Of a stretch of 9,366 nucleotides of DNA, positions 1-7,521 are shown in pieces. Origin of the DNA: Bacteroidota bacterium (GTDB lineage: Bacteria > Bacteroidota > Ignavibacteria > UBA10030 > UBA8401). The stretch is taken from contig DMPG01000379.1 of NCBI GenBank assembly GCA_003456055.1, positions 16,126-25,491 of the forward strand, given 5' to 3'. The notes below the pieces were generated by a model that worked only from the letters and a program-made list of their open reading frames with translations, searched no databases and had not been told where the DNA came from. Each line of letters opens with the position of its first letter. The stretch's first letter is position 1. A program made the translations under genes and the position numbers.

Positions 1-35
1 AGAAATAAAGAACTTTTTGTAAACGGAACCTTCAT
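1..35 (-). CDS. Start of a next gene in the operon, cut by the window edge (hypothetical)
   Basis: Only 11 complete codons are visible, reading MKVPFTKSSLF, before the left edge. The ATG lies 22 nt downstream of the TonB-receptor stop codon. It is preceded by AGGAGT with a 5-nt spacer, which is a far better ribosome site than the receptor itself has. The short basic start followed by Ser, Leu and Phe could open a signal peptide, but that is a guess from a few residues. Close spacing, same strand and a strong ribosome site support a real gene co-transcribed with the receptor. Its function cannot be read here. A periplasmic or outer-membrane partner of the receptor would be a natural neighbour. 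Confidence 0.55.
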   Translation of the reverse strand, partial: MKVPFTKSSLF

Positions 36-40
36 TGTAC

Positions 41-46
41 ACTCCT
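41..46 (-). promoter_or_regulatory. Shine-Dalgarno site for the truncated gene at the left edge
   Basis: On the minus strand the sequence reads AGGAGT, five bases ahead of an ATG at 35. It lies in the short gap after the receptor stop codon. It is the main evidence that a new gene begins there. Confidence 0.6.
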
Positions 47-57
47 GAACTTATGAT

Positions 58-2826
58 CTAAAATCCTAGATTGACCCCAAAACGCACTTGGCGTGGGTTT
101 GAAAAACTTCCCGGGTTATTTTGATATTCTGCAATTGTGTTTACGCCAACGATCTTCTGCGCATTTTGTGAAGTGGTCAGATCAATATTTGCACGACCGC
201 TCCACGCGTCGACATTGTTCTCATTTTTCGTATCAAGAACGTTGTAGACCAGCATGAAGATCGAAAGATTAACACCCTCAAACTGAAAATTCTTTTCGGC
301 GCGCAAATCAAGATTGTGTGTTGATGGTTTCAACGCACCGTTCTCAAACCGTATCAGCGATGCACGAGTATCTTCAGTGTATGGGAACCCGTTTCCATAT
401 TGGAAGATAAGTCCAACAGTCCAATTACCCATTTCTCCTACTGTTAAGTTCAAGTTAAGAGTAGAACGTTGATCCCAGTTTAATGGCACTAATTGTTTAT
501 TCGTTTCAACCGGCGGATTACTTTGATTATTATAGAACACGGAAAGAGGATCGGAAGCATCGCCCTCAGCAATTTGATACGTATAATCTCCGCGAAGGCT
601 GAAATAATCTGCAAATCGTCGATCGAGTGAAAAAATCAAACCACGGATACTTCCATAATCACGATTGATAAATCGTCCATATTTAATCCCTTGGGTTGTG
701 TTGATGATTTCCATTCCGAGCAGATTGCGGATGTCACGATAATAGACGGTAAAATCAACTCCGATATTTTCAAACAGCGATTGCTGAAGTCCGAGTTCGT
801 ATGTTGTTGTACGCTGCGCGTCTAAATTCGGATTTCCGGTCTGAGCTGAAAGTGTCGATCCGCTTTGTACTAAATAGTCTGAGTTGTTATACAGGTTTTC
901 AAATGTGGGTATCTGAAAAAAATGTCCGTACGAAAAATGGATGATACCTTGATCGGTGATCGGGAACGAAACTCCGAGCCGCGGACTTACCTGAACTTTT
1001 GCAGTCGCCCATTGCAACGGATATAAACTTCGTACTGAATCGGTTGTTGCTTCCTGCGGAGGATTCGTTAGATCCCTCAAATACTTTGAAAACGGATTGA
1101 AATAATCCACACGCACACCGGCGTTAATGATCATACTTCCATATTCCATTTTGTCTTGAACATATGCTGACGCTTCTCGTGGACGTTTGTCATACATTTG
1201 ATTTCCGGCAGATCCTAGTTGAGGATACCGTAATGTGGTCAATGTAATTCCCGCACTATCAATATCATAGGTGGTGATCCCTGTTCCATGATTGAATATT
1301 TGATGCATGCGTCCTTCAACACCAATTCCAATTTTATGCTCTTTTGAGACTTGTGAAGTAAGAGACCACTGACCGATAATCGATTGATTATTTGCTTCAT
1401 ATCGTCCGCTGTTCATACCACCGCTACGAAATGTATAGTTGGTGATCGGACTTCCTTGTGAAGGATTGACATAGCGGGGATCATTGGGATCTTCAAATAC
1501 ATATCCATGACCGCGAAAATTATTGACAGAAAATTTCAACGTTTGAAATGTGCTTTGCGAAGGTACATGGCTGATCTGGAAAGAGTTGATCGTGTTGCGA
1601 GAATAATGACTCATAATTCCGTCGGGAGCCAATCGATAGCTATGGTCGTAGTTCTTGCTGAAATTATCTTCCCAGAAATAACCGTACGTGAATTTGAATT
1701 CAGATATTGCGTATGTCAATTTGCCATTCAAGGAATATTTTCTGTACGGATTCATCGGAACATAAGCACCATCACCGGTCTTGATCATCTCATACAAATT
1801 GCCGGAGTCATCAGTGACAAAGTTCGGGTTTGTTAATACTGTACCGGGATCAACCCTGATCTGTGTTCCGAATATGTCTTTTACTGCAAGAATATTATCA
1901 CTGATATTGAATATCCGTTTCCCGTATAAAAATCCCTGATCGTTAATATATCGTCCTGTAATGAAAAATGTCAAACGATCATCAATTCCGGTTGGTCCGC
2001 TCAAACTCGCCTGAAAATTTTTCGATCGTGTAATATCAAATTTATCAAGATTCAAATATGTATCGGTATGCGATGTATAGTGGTCTCCCATATATGTTGA
2101 AAATGAGCCGGCAAATTCGCTGTTTCCATCTTGCGTTACAATATTTACAATACCAGACATTGCCTGTCCATACTCTGCATTGAACGTTCCGCTGATCACT
2201 TCCATTTCCCGAATGGATGAATTTTCAGGAGTAAAACCTGCATATCCGTTTGCCGGATTATTGATCGGCATACCATCGATCAAGTATGCAACTTCACCGG
2301 TTCTTCCGCCGCGAAAATGCCCACCAACAACACCAGCCTGCAGGTTGATAATTTGGTTGATATTTTCCACCGGCATTACTTTAATTTCATCCGACGAAAC
2401 CGTTACCGAAGACGATGTCAGATCTTTTTGAACAAGAGGACGCTGCGCCTGAATGACAACTTCCTGTCCGATCACTTCCGTTGAAGAAAGTTTAATATCT
2501 ATTTGTGTCGTCAGATCGATCTTCACGATGACATTTTTAATCACAGTGTTTTGATATCCCACGCTTCGTACAACTAACGCATATGTACCGGGTGCGATAT
2601 TATTGATGTAATAATCTCCCTGAAAATCAGACGCGGCGCCCATTTTCGTACCCTGGATCATGAGCGATACGCCGACAAGAGGTTCACCGGTTTTTTCATC
2701 AATAACTTTTCCTGAAATTTTTCCCGTTTGACCGGCGTTCATTGGCAGAACAAACACCAGCAACGCACTGCAGACAACAATTATTTTTTTCAGGAATCGA
2801 GCAGACAACAATAGTGAATGGTTCAT
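58..2826 (-). CDS. TonB-dependent outer-membrane receptor with N-terminal carboxypeptidase-regulatory-like domain
   Basis: This 922-residue protein is an outer-membrane active-transport barrel that would import a large substrate using TonB/ExbBD energy. A signal peptide covers about residues 1-31 (basic FLKK, then a hydrophobic run ending MNAG). A carboxypeptidase-regulatory-like beta-sandwich follows at about 36-112 (GKISGKVIDEKTGEPLVGV, then GDYYINNIAPGTY). A TonB-box-like EVVIQAQ lies at 122-128. The plug domain runs to about 235 and contains YLIDGMPINNP and NAEYGQAMSGIVNIVT (216-231). The rest is a barrel rich in alternating aromatic strands that ends in Phe, as is usual for BAM-inserted proteins. 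It is closer to general or Oar-like receptors than to classic SusC, and no SusD partner is visible. The chosen ATG gives a complete signal peptide but has no Shine-Dalgarno, only an AT-rich leader after a strong hairpin. The substrate is unknown; neighbours suggest oligosaccharides. Confidence 0.94.
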   Translation of the reverse strand: MNHSLLLSARFLKKIIVVCSALLVFVLPMNAGQTGKISGKVIDEKTGEPLVGVSLMIQGTKMGAASDFQGDYYINNIAPGTYALVVRSVGYQNTVIKNVIVKIDLTTQIDIKLSSTEVIGQEVVIQAQRPLVQKDLTSSSVTVSSDEIKVMPVENINQIINLQAGVVGGHFRGGRTGEVAYLIDGMPINNPANGYAGFTPENSSIREMEVISGTFNAEYGQAMSGIVNIVTQDGNSEFAGSFSTYMGDHYTSHTDTYLNLDKFDITRSKNFQASLSGPTGIDDRLTFFITGRYINDQGFLYGKRIFNISDNILAVKDIFGTQIRVDPGTVLTNPNFVTDDSGNLYEMIKTGDGAYVPMNPYRKYSLNGKLTYAISEFKFTYGYFWEDNFSKNYDHSYRLAPDGIMSHYSRNTINSFQISHVPSQSTFQTLKFSVNNFRGHGYVFEDPNDPRYVNPSQGSPITNYTFRSGGMNSGRYEANNQSIIGQWSLTSQVSKEHKIGIGVEGRMHQIFNHGTGITTYDIDSAGITLTTLRYPQLGSAGNQMYDKRPREASAYVQDKMEYGSMIINAGVRVDYFNPFSKYLRDLTNPPQEATTDSVRSLYPLQWATAKVQVSPRLGVSFPITDQGIIHFSYGHFFQIPTFENLYNNSDYLVQSGSTLSAQTGNPNLDAQRTTTYELGLQQSLFENIGVDFTVYYRDIRNLLGMEIINTTQGIKYGRFINRDYGSIRGLIFSLDRRFADYFSLRGDYTYQIAEGDASDPLSVFYNNQSNPPVETNKQLVPLNWDQRSTLNLNLTVGEMGNWTVGLIFQYGNGFPYTEDTRASLIRFENGALKPSTHNLDLRAEKNFQFEGVNLSIFMLVYNVLDTKNENNVDAWSGRANIDLTTSQNAQKIVGVNTIAEYQNNPGSFSNPRQVRFGVNLGF

Positions 2827-2853
2827 ATGAATATATTTTTATATGATTAACAA

Positions 2854-2877
2854 CAAGGGGGCTTGTCAGCCCCCTTG
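2854..2877 (-). terminator. Perfect GC-rich hairpin between the CBM-protein gene and the TonB-receptor gene
   Basis: The arms CAAGGGGGCT and AGCCCCCTTG form a perfect 10-bp stem around a 4-nt loop. The hairpin starts 13 nt after the stop codon of the 899-residue protein and ends 27 nt before the receptor ATG. On the minus strand the stem is followed by TTGTTAATC, a moderate rather than classical T-run. On the plus strand no T-run follows. It could be a partial intrinsic terminator or attenuator, or a stabiliser of the upstream mRNA. The hairpin is seen directly; its role is inferred. Confidence 0.7.
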
Positions 2878-2890
2878 CAGTGATGAAAAA

Positions 2891-5590
2891 TTACTTTAAG
2901 AACATCATCTTTTTTACAGCGGTGAATGAGCCGGATTCGATCTTGTAGATATACATACCGCTCGCCAATCGTGTTGCATTAAGCTGAATGGTATGTGGAC
3001 CTGCATCTTGAACACCGTTTACCAGCATTGCAACTTCACGGCCAAGAACATCATATACTTTCAATGTTACTTGTCCGGATTTTGCAATACGATAGTTGAT
3101 CGATGTTGTCGGATTGAAAGGATTCGGATAGTTCTGTGACAATTCGTACGAGTTGAGAACGCCTGCATCTTCTTTTACACCAACGGTCGAAAGATTACCA
3201 ATCCATGTGTGGGTCCAACGATATTGATGTTCCCATGAATTATCATCGTTCATTGGTGAGTAGCACAGAATGGCATCACGATCTGCAGGTTTGCTGTCGC
3301 GATCATTGATCGAGAAGTCGATCGGAATGCGCATTCCTTCTTTTGGCGAGAAGAGACTGTCATCAGCAACTGTTTCCTTAAATCGTGTCCACGGAATCAT
3401 TGCTTCAACAATATATCCCGAACTCAAAGTTTTCTTTTTCCAACTGTAGTTCGCACCCAGGAACATGATATCCTTTGCTCCGTTATCAAGGAAAATTTTG
3501 TTCGAGTTGAATCGGAGATGATAATCCGGTGTTTTTCCATGAGCATAGCCGCCATGTTTCTTTCCTCTCCAGTCATAAAGACCGATGAAAAGATCCGGTG
3601 AATCTTGCTGATAACTTGTTCCAGCAGTATCAATGGAAACGGTATCATCAACAACATCAAATGCTACATAGAGATTGTTGGCATCAACAGCAAGATATGC
3701 TTTTACGGAAATGTCAAGACTATCATTCATTTTTCCGTTTGGAGCCATATGCGCCGTTGGTGTTGCACGGAATGCATTCAATACGATTGGTGAAACGGAA
3801 GCCCATTCTCCAATTGCACCATCTGCTTTAAAGTTGACCGGTGCTGTTTTCGAAATTGTTGGAACACCCTGCGCTTTGTTTACGAATGGACCAACAACTG
3901 CCGGTTTGTTTTTGTTTCCGGAATTATCTGTTGCCGTTACACCGTAAAAATACGAAACATTCTGGTCAGTAACCGGTGCACGTAATACGTGTGTTGCGAA
4001 CTGCGTGCCAAGCGGTAAACCATATGGCGGCAGATCTTCAACTTCCGGAGCATCAGATTCCGTAAATGTTTTTTCACTCATATAAACATTGTAGAGCGAA
4101 CCTGGTTCATTTGGAACATCTGACCACGTGATCAGGTTAGCATACGTACCCGGAGTAGCAAGAATCCCGGTAACAGGATCCGGTGCAGTTTTATCAGTAC
4201 TTCTGAAACCAGATGGAATGATCGTGCTCAGAAGAATTTTACCGGAATGAACAAGATCTGCAGCATTTGGCTGACCAGCATCTTTACTTGCGGAAAATTC
4301 AATTTTTATCTGTTTGATTTTATCAAGATTCATAACACCATCTGAACCATTGACTGCATAGAAACCAGCATATGGTTTTCCAGCAAATTCACCCCAACTG
4401 CCCGGTAATCCGTTGAGCGGCATTGATACCATCTGCCATCCGAGAGTTTTTCCGATGGAATCTAATCGAACATCACCGCGTGTATACCATTCATCTCCTG
4501 CTGCTGAAGCATCTCCCAATACACCTTCGCGAAGCACAAATCGGAGAGACATAACATTTTCAACTTTACCTGATGATGATACGAGTGGATCGACAACCTT
4601 CACCCACATATTGATATGGGTATTTCCCGACAGATCCGGAACGATTGTTCCCGCCGGTAAATTGTACACCATATTTGCATATCCTCCCCAGCTTTCTGAT
4701 ATATTGACTTTGTATGCAACACTTAATGCAGAAGGAGAAATAAGCGTATCAACTGTTTCTTTTGCAAATGTAATTCCACCGAGAGCGCCCCAGAAACCAG
4801 TTTTGAAGTTCGTTGTGTCAGTTGTAAAATCATTGAATAAATATATTGGATTATAAGCATAATCCAATAATTGCATTTTATCCCAAACAATTTCTCCCAT
4901 CGCAGTTGAATCACCACCCATAACTGGAGATGTCCATTCGATCGTAAAACCGATGATTTTATCGAGATTCAATTTACCATCGTTCTGGGTACCGCTCCAT
5001 CCGGGAAGATTAAAGCCAAGATCACTAGGACCAGCGGTCAATTCTTTCAACGGAATGAGCAATTGTCTCCAACCTGGATCTTGATCGAACACGTTGGCGG
5101 ATTGGAAATACCAATCTTCAACATCGGATGTGCTTCCACCCCAATACATAGAGCCGGCACCGGCGTCATGCAGTTTCATACGCATTTGAACTGTCCCGGC
5201 AGGCGCAGTAGATTTTTTCAAATTGTTGAACCAAATGCTGATAAACTTTGCAGTACCAAAGTTCATATAGGTACTGTCACGATACAGCCCTTTATTATTT
5301 TTTGCATAGAACGATGAATCTTTTGCACGGGGCATTTTAAATTCAAACCCGTTGTTTCCGCCGTAACTTTCTGTTGCATGCAGTTTCCATGATGTTTTAT
5401 ATGCTTTTGCTCCATGAACAGCATACGCTGTATCATATAGAAGCATATACCATTTTTTTGCGCTGTTGTTTTTTGTTATAACCATCTGTGAATCTTTCGC
5501 AGCTGATTCTAAGCTGTTAAAGACCCATTGCGCAGAAAGCGGTAAAGCAAGAACTATGGAAGCTACGAGAAGTAACAAAATCTTCTTCAT
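2891..5590 (-). CDS. Secreted multidomain carbohydrate-binding protein with CBM9-like domain and T9SS sorting signal
   Basis: This 899-residue protein is probably exported and attached to the cell surface or released by the type IX secretion system. A signal peptide covers residues 1-20 and is cleaved after LSA. Two homologous ~215-residue modules follow (about 22-244 and 248-460); they look like beta-sandwich, galactose-binding-like folds but I cannot name a family. An FN3-like domain lies at about 468-571 (APDPVTGILATPG, then YFYGVTATDNSGN). A CBM9-like domain spans about 581-800 (DGAIGEWASV, LYVAFDVVDDT, SPDLFIGLYD, DYHLRF, YIVEAMIPWTRF). The last 80 residues are a type A sorting domain (NYPNPFNPTT, VYDVLGREV, ASGMYIYKI, ending MMFLK). 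I see no catalytic domain, so binding of polysaccharide is the likely role. AGGAAG seven bases before the ATG supports this start. It lies 69 nt downstream of the symporter gene with no terminator between them. Confidence 0.92.
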   Translation of the reverse strand: MKKILLLLVASIVLALPLSAQWVFNSLESAAKDSQMVITKNNSAKKWYMLLYDTAYAVHGAKAYKTSWKLHATESYGGNNGFEFKMPRAKDSSFYAKNNKGLYRDSTYMNFGTAKFISIWFNNLKKSTAPAGTVQMRMKLHDAGAGSMYWGGSTSDVEDWYFQSANVFDQDPGWRQLLIPLKELTAGPSDLGFNLPGWSGTQNDGKLNLDKIIGFTIEWTSPVMGGDSTAMGEIVWDKMQLLDYAYNPIYLFNDFTTDTTNFKTGFWGALGGITFAKETVDTLISPSALSVAYKVNISESWGGYANMVYNLPAGTIVPDLSGNTHINMWVKVVDPLVSSSGKVENVMSLRFVLREGVLGDASAAGDEWYTRGDVRLDSIGKTLGWQMVSMPLNGLPGSWGEFAGKPYAGFYAVNGSDGVMNLDKIKQIKIEFSASKDAGQPNAADLVHSGKILLSTIIPSGFRSTDKTAPDPVTGILATPGTYANLITWSDVPNEPGSLYNVYMSEKTFTESDAPEVEDLPPYGLPLGTQFATHVLRAPVTDQNVSYFYGVTATDNSGNKNKPAVVGPFVNKAQGVPTISKTAPVNFKADGAIGEWASVSPIVLNAFRATPTAHMAPNGKMNDSLDISVKAYLAVDANNLYVAFDVVDDTVSIDTAGTSYQQDSPDLFIGLYDWRGKKHGGYAHGKTPDYHLRFNSNKIFLDNGAKDIMFLGANYSWKKKTLSSGYIVEAMIPWTRFKETVADDSLFSPKEGMRIPIDFSINDRDSKPADRDAILCYSPMNDDNSWEHQYRWTHTWIGNLSTVGVKEDAGVLNSYELSQNYPNPFNPTTSINYRIAKSGQVTLKVYDVLGREVAMLVNGVQDAGPHTIQLNATRLASGMYIYKIESGSFTAVKKMMFLK
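4211..5527 (-). repeat. Tandem duplication of a ~215-residue module inside the secreted CBM protein
   Basis: Copy A (residues about 22-244, bases 5527-4859) and copy B (residues about 248-460, bases 4849-4211) share landmarks in the same order. ESYGGNNGFEFKMP at 74 matches ESWGGYANMVYNLP at 299. ISIWF at 117 matches INMWV at 326. EDWYF matches DEWYT. GWRQLLIPL at 173 matches GWQMVSMPL at 384. LNLDKIIGFTIEW at 207 matches MNLDKIKQIKIEF at 420. Spacings between landmarks are similar. The copies are clearly diverged, so the duplication is old. Paired binding modules usually raise avidity for a polymer. Confidence 0.8.
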
Positions 5591-5597
5591 ATATTTT

Positions 5598-5603
5598 CTT
5601 CCT
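5598..5603 (-). promoter_or_regulatory. Shine-Dalgarno site for the secreted CBM protein
   Basis: The minus strand reads AGGAAG seven bases before the ATG at 5590, in the 69-nt gap after the symporter gene. It fixes the start that gives a complete signal peptide. Confidence 0.6.
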
Positions 5604-5659
5604 AACTTATTGTGAATTGATTTGTGGATTAGTGGATTGTATTGTAAAACATACTATCA

Positions 5660-7072
5660 TTATACTACTACCGAACGTTTCGTAATTTTTCGTTCTACAA
5701 GAATAGAACCCCCGACAGAACAAACCATCGAAAATAAAAATATACCCGCAGCCGCTCCATATGGTGTTGCCAACAACGGGGTAAGCATTTCTGAACCACT
5801 GTACGTTAAGACGACAACGATAATTCCGGCAGTCATTCCACCGATAATACCCGTTGCAACTCCCCTTTTATTATAATTTTTCCAAAGCACAAATACTGTG
5901 AAGACACCAACAATTGATGCGGCAAAACAGGCAAGATATTGCACGTACACCAACAGCGTTATCGCTCCAAATAATTGAGCAAAAGGAATATAGAGAATAG
6001 TAAGAAGTGCAGAAAGGACAATGACAAGTCGAGCAACAAGAATATGTTTTTCTTCAACGCTCTGCTGAACCTGTTCATGAAAGAACTGAACGATAACAAT
6101 TGATGCAATGTTTTGAAATGAATGTGAAAAAGCTGAAACCATTACCGAAACAACTCCGAGCACAAAAAAGAAAGATAGCAATTCATTATTCACCATTACC
6201 GAAGTTGAGACACGTGCATCCGCCGGCGCTGTTCCACTAAAGCTTTGTTCCGGAAAGACAACAAGCGCGATCACTATTAAGGAAAACGAGGCGAACATTA
6301 CAGCATTGGAATTTCGTTGTTCACTTTGTTTCCCTTGAAGGTGAAACGCGCTGTTATCAATCCACCACATCCACCATGTGATAATTGAGAATCCAATAAA
6401 TCCTATGATCCAATTCGTTTCAACAAAATTATTATTTTGAAAATACTGAGCCCCGTCCGTAAAGAGCATTTGCAAGAACATCAACGGTGCAGAAACTGAA
6501 TTTCCCAGATACATAATCACCAGCGCCGCCACAATAACGGTAACACCAAACATTGCATTGGCAAAGGCAACAACTTTTTTTCCGCCGATCAAGGTTGTCA
6601 GTCCCGATATGCCAATTAAAAACACTAACAAAAAATGATATGATCCACCAAAAAACTGAGCAATGATTTTTTCTCCAAGATATAAAAGTGCAAATGGCTG
6701 AATGAATACAAAAAAAATAACGACAACAATAAAAATGATCGTTTTTAATTTTTGTGATAATAATTCCATAAATCGATTGAGGATCGTATTTCTATTCTTT
6801 AACAGAAAGATTGGAACAAATACAGAAATAATCAACGAAAGTATGACAAGAATTGCAGGATGTGAAAGTGACAATACCGGTAATAACAAAATCCAAAATT
6901 GAACGATAGAACCGGCAAAGAATGATAACGCTGAAATGAGCCAAAAAGATGACTTTCCTCCATAAAAGAAACTTGATTTTCCTTCACCTGATGCATGGGA
7001 AAAATAAATGGCTGCGGAAGCAACAATTCCGACAAAAATATAGAGAAGACTGTTATAGTGCGATATTTGCAT
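5660..7072 (-). CDS. Divergent sodium:solute symporter (SSS/SLC5-like) inner-membrane permease
   Basis: This 470-residue, very hydrophobic protein has about 12 membrane segments and probably takes up a small solute, perhaps a sugar, across the inner membrane with a cation. Family landmarks appear in the expected order: SSFFYGGKSSFWLIS (33-47) after the first helix, GGKKVVAFANAMFG (163-176), the helix with WWMWWIDNSAFHLQGK (233-248), VSVMVSAFSHSFQNIAS (308-324) matching the conserved helix that carries Na+ ligands, and VLWKNYNKRGVATG (395-408). The N-terminal motif is degenerate and the protein is shorter than most SSS members, so it may be a divergent branch. By eye, the second of the two adjacent Na+-site serines of vSGLT falls on Ala314, with Ser313 kept. 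The ATG has only a weak ribosome site but starts just before the first helix. Substrate unknown; glycan context suggests sugar. Confidence 0.85.
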   Translation of the reverse strand: MQISHYNSLLYIFVGIVASAAIYFSHASGEGKSSFFYGGKSSFWLISALSFFAGSIVQFWILLLPVLSLSHPAILVILSLIISVFVPIFLLKNRNTILNRFMELLSQKLKTIIFIVVVIFFVFIQPFALLYLGEKIIAQFFGGSYHFLLVFLIGISGLTTLIGGKKVVAFANAMFGVTVIVAALVIMYLGNSVSAPLMFLQMLFTDGAQYFQNNNFVETNWIIGFIGFSIITWWMWWIDNSAFHLQGKQSEQRNSNAVMFASFSLIVIALVVFPEQSFSGTAPADARVSTSVMVNNELLSFFFVLGVVSVMVSAFSHSFQNIASIVIVQFFHEQVQQSVEEKHILVARLVIVLSALLTILYIPFAQLFGAITLLVYVQYLACFAASIVGVFTVFVLWKNYNKRGVATGIIGGMTAGIIVVVLTYSGSEMLTPLLATPYGAAAGIFLFSMVCSVGGSILVERKITKRSVVV

Positions 7073-7093
7073 AGTATGGTCTTACATAACTGT

Positions 7094-7106
7094 GCACATT
7101 ATGTGC
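7094..7106. promoter_or_regulatory. Short palindrome in the symporter leader, possible operator
   Basis: GCACATTATGTGC is a perfect 6-bp dyad around one central base, 22-34 nt before the symporter ATG. TGT and CACA flanks partly extend it. It would fall just downstream of the candidate promoter, a usual place for a repressor site, or form a small leader hairpin. No regulator gene is in view. Confidence 0.35.
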
Positions 7107-7124
7107 CACATACATGAGGGCTTA

Positions 7125-7153
7125 ATTTGACGAAAAAACGATATTGTGGTCAA
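7125..7153 (-). promoter_or_regulatory. Candidate sigma70-like promoter for the symporter block
   Basis: On the minus strand TTGACC (7153-7148) is separated by exactly 17 nt from TCAAAT (7130-7125). These match the -35 consensus at 5 of 6 and the -10 at 4 of 6 positions. The location, about 50-80 nt ahead of the symporter ATG, is sensible. The region is AT-rich, so a chance match is quite possible. I saw no convincing Bacteroidetes-type TAnnTTTG element with spacing that fits better. Confidence 0.3.
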
Positions 7154-7160
7154 AAAGTGG

Positions 7161-7206
7161 ATTGATAATTATTAAATTGATAATTACACATTACTAAATT
7201 GATAAT
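7161..7206. repeat. Three direct copies of ATTGATAAT upstream of the symporter gene
   Basis: ATTGATAAT occurs at 7161-7169, 7176-7184 and 7198-7206. Copies two and three share the longer TAAATTGATAAT. Start-to-start spacings are 15 and 22 nt. They lie just upstream of the candidate -35 element, where an activator could bind. AT-rich composition makes a chance origin possible. Confidence 0.45.
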
Positions 7207-7229
7207 ATTTTTAAACAACTGATATTGTC
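7201..7229. repeat. Imperfect 9-bp inverted repeat overlapping the third direct repeat
   Basis: GATAATATT (7201-7209) and GATATTGTC (7221-7229) are nearly reverse complements across an 11-nt spacer. Two positions are G-T pairs rather than perfect matches. This is weak as an RNA structure but acceptable as a protein-binding dyad. Confidence 0.25.
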
Positions 7230-7249
7230 TTGGGAAAATATTCGCTTAA

Positions 7250-7304
7250 CCAAATAAAATCATTATTCCCACAATAAACGTATGGAAATAATGATTTTAT
7301 TTGG
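7250..7304. repeat. Perfect 18-bp inverted repeat with 19-nt spacer, possible bidirectional terminator
   Basis: CCAAATAAAATCATTATT (7250-7267) is an exact reverse complement of AATAATGATTTTATTTGG (7287-7304). An extra CC/GG pairing is possible just inside with a one-base bulge. It lies 218 nt past the GH5 stop and 178 nt before the symporter ATG. The stem is AT-rich and no clear T-run follows on either strand, so a classical terminator is not proven. An 18-bp perfect match is very unlikely by chance over this distance. Confidence 0.7.
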
Positions 7305-7521
7305 GACTTTTAACAATATTTAAGAAAAGTATTTAATTCAGAGACAGAAAACTAATGGGTGTGATTTAGAATAGGTTTTTACAGTATAAAACTCTTTTTG
7401 ATTCCTTTTCCTGTTTTAACCACCATTCAAGAATATTTTGGAAATCATGAAAACAGACGAAAATAGAAGGATGTGTGAAAGCCCTTTAGAGTTGGAGTCC
7501 TTATTTTAAATAGTTGAAAAA

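Larger units (their letters stand above)
7073..7521. other. 449-nt AT-rich intergenic region between the GH5 and symporter genes
   Basis: This gap separates two co-directional transcription blocks. The half next to the symporter (7073-7304) contains a candidate promoter, direct repeats and three inverted repeats, described separately. In the half next to the GH5 gene (7305-7521) I see no convincing gene, RNA or strong terminator. It would have to hold the 3' end of the GH5 transcript and the promoter for the symporter-to-receptor block. Confidence 0.7.

Noticed and set aside
1507..1836. 109-codon plus-strand reading frame inside the TonB receptor
   Set aside because: It is antisense to well-formed barrel sequence and has no family features, so it is a shadow frame.
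58..2826. Classical SusC assignment for the TonB receptor
   Set aside because: The protein is shorter than usual SusC and no SusD gene follows within view, so the general TonB-dependent receptor call is kept.
4413..4856. 147-codon plus-strand reading frame
   Set aside because: It lies wholly antisense inside the repeated modules of the secreted CBM protein, whose domains are continuous and convincing. Its translation has no recognisable domain.
5591..5659. Possible terminator or promoter between the symporter and the CBM-protein gene
   Set aside because: Only a short repeated AATCCAC is seen, with no hairpin and no clear promoter elements, so co-transcription is the simpler reading.
7091..7110. 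Possible CRP/FNR-type site in TGTGCACATTATGTGCCACA
   Set aside because: The half-sites do not fit TGTGA-N6-TCACA spacing; only the inner 13-bp dyad is solid, so it is reported as a generic palindrome.
7364..7470. About 35 stop-free minus-strand codons reading ILEWWLKQEKESKRVLYCKN near the end
   Set aside because: It looks somewhat protein-like but has no usable start codon and no family I recognise, so a gene remnant cannot be supported.
7447..7509. 20-codon plus-strand reading frame starting MKTDENRRMC
   Set aside because: It is too short, has only a weak GGAAA upstream, and shows no other sign of coding.
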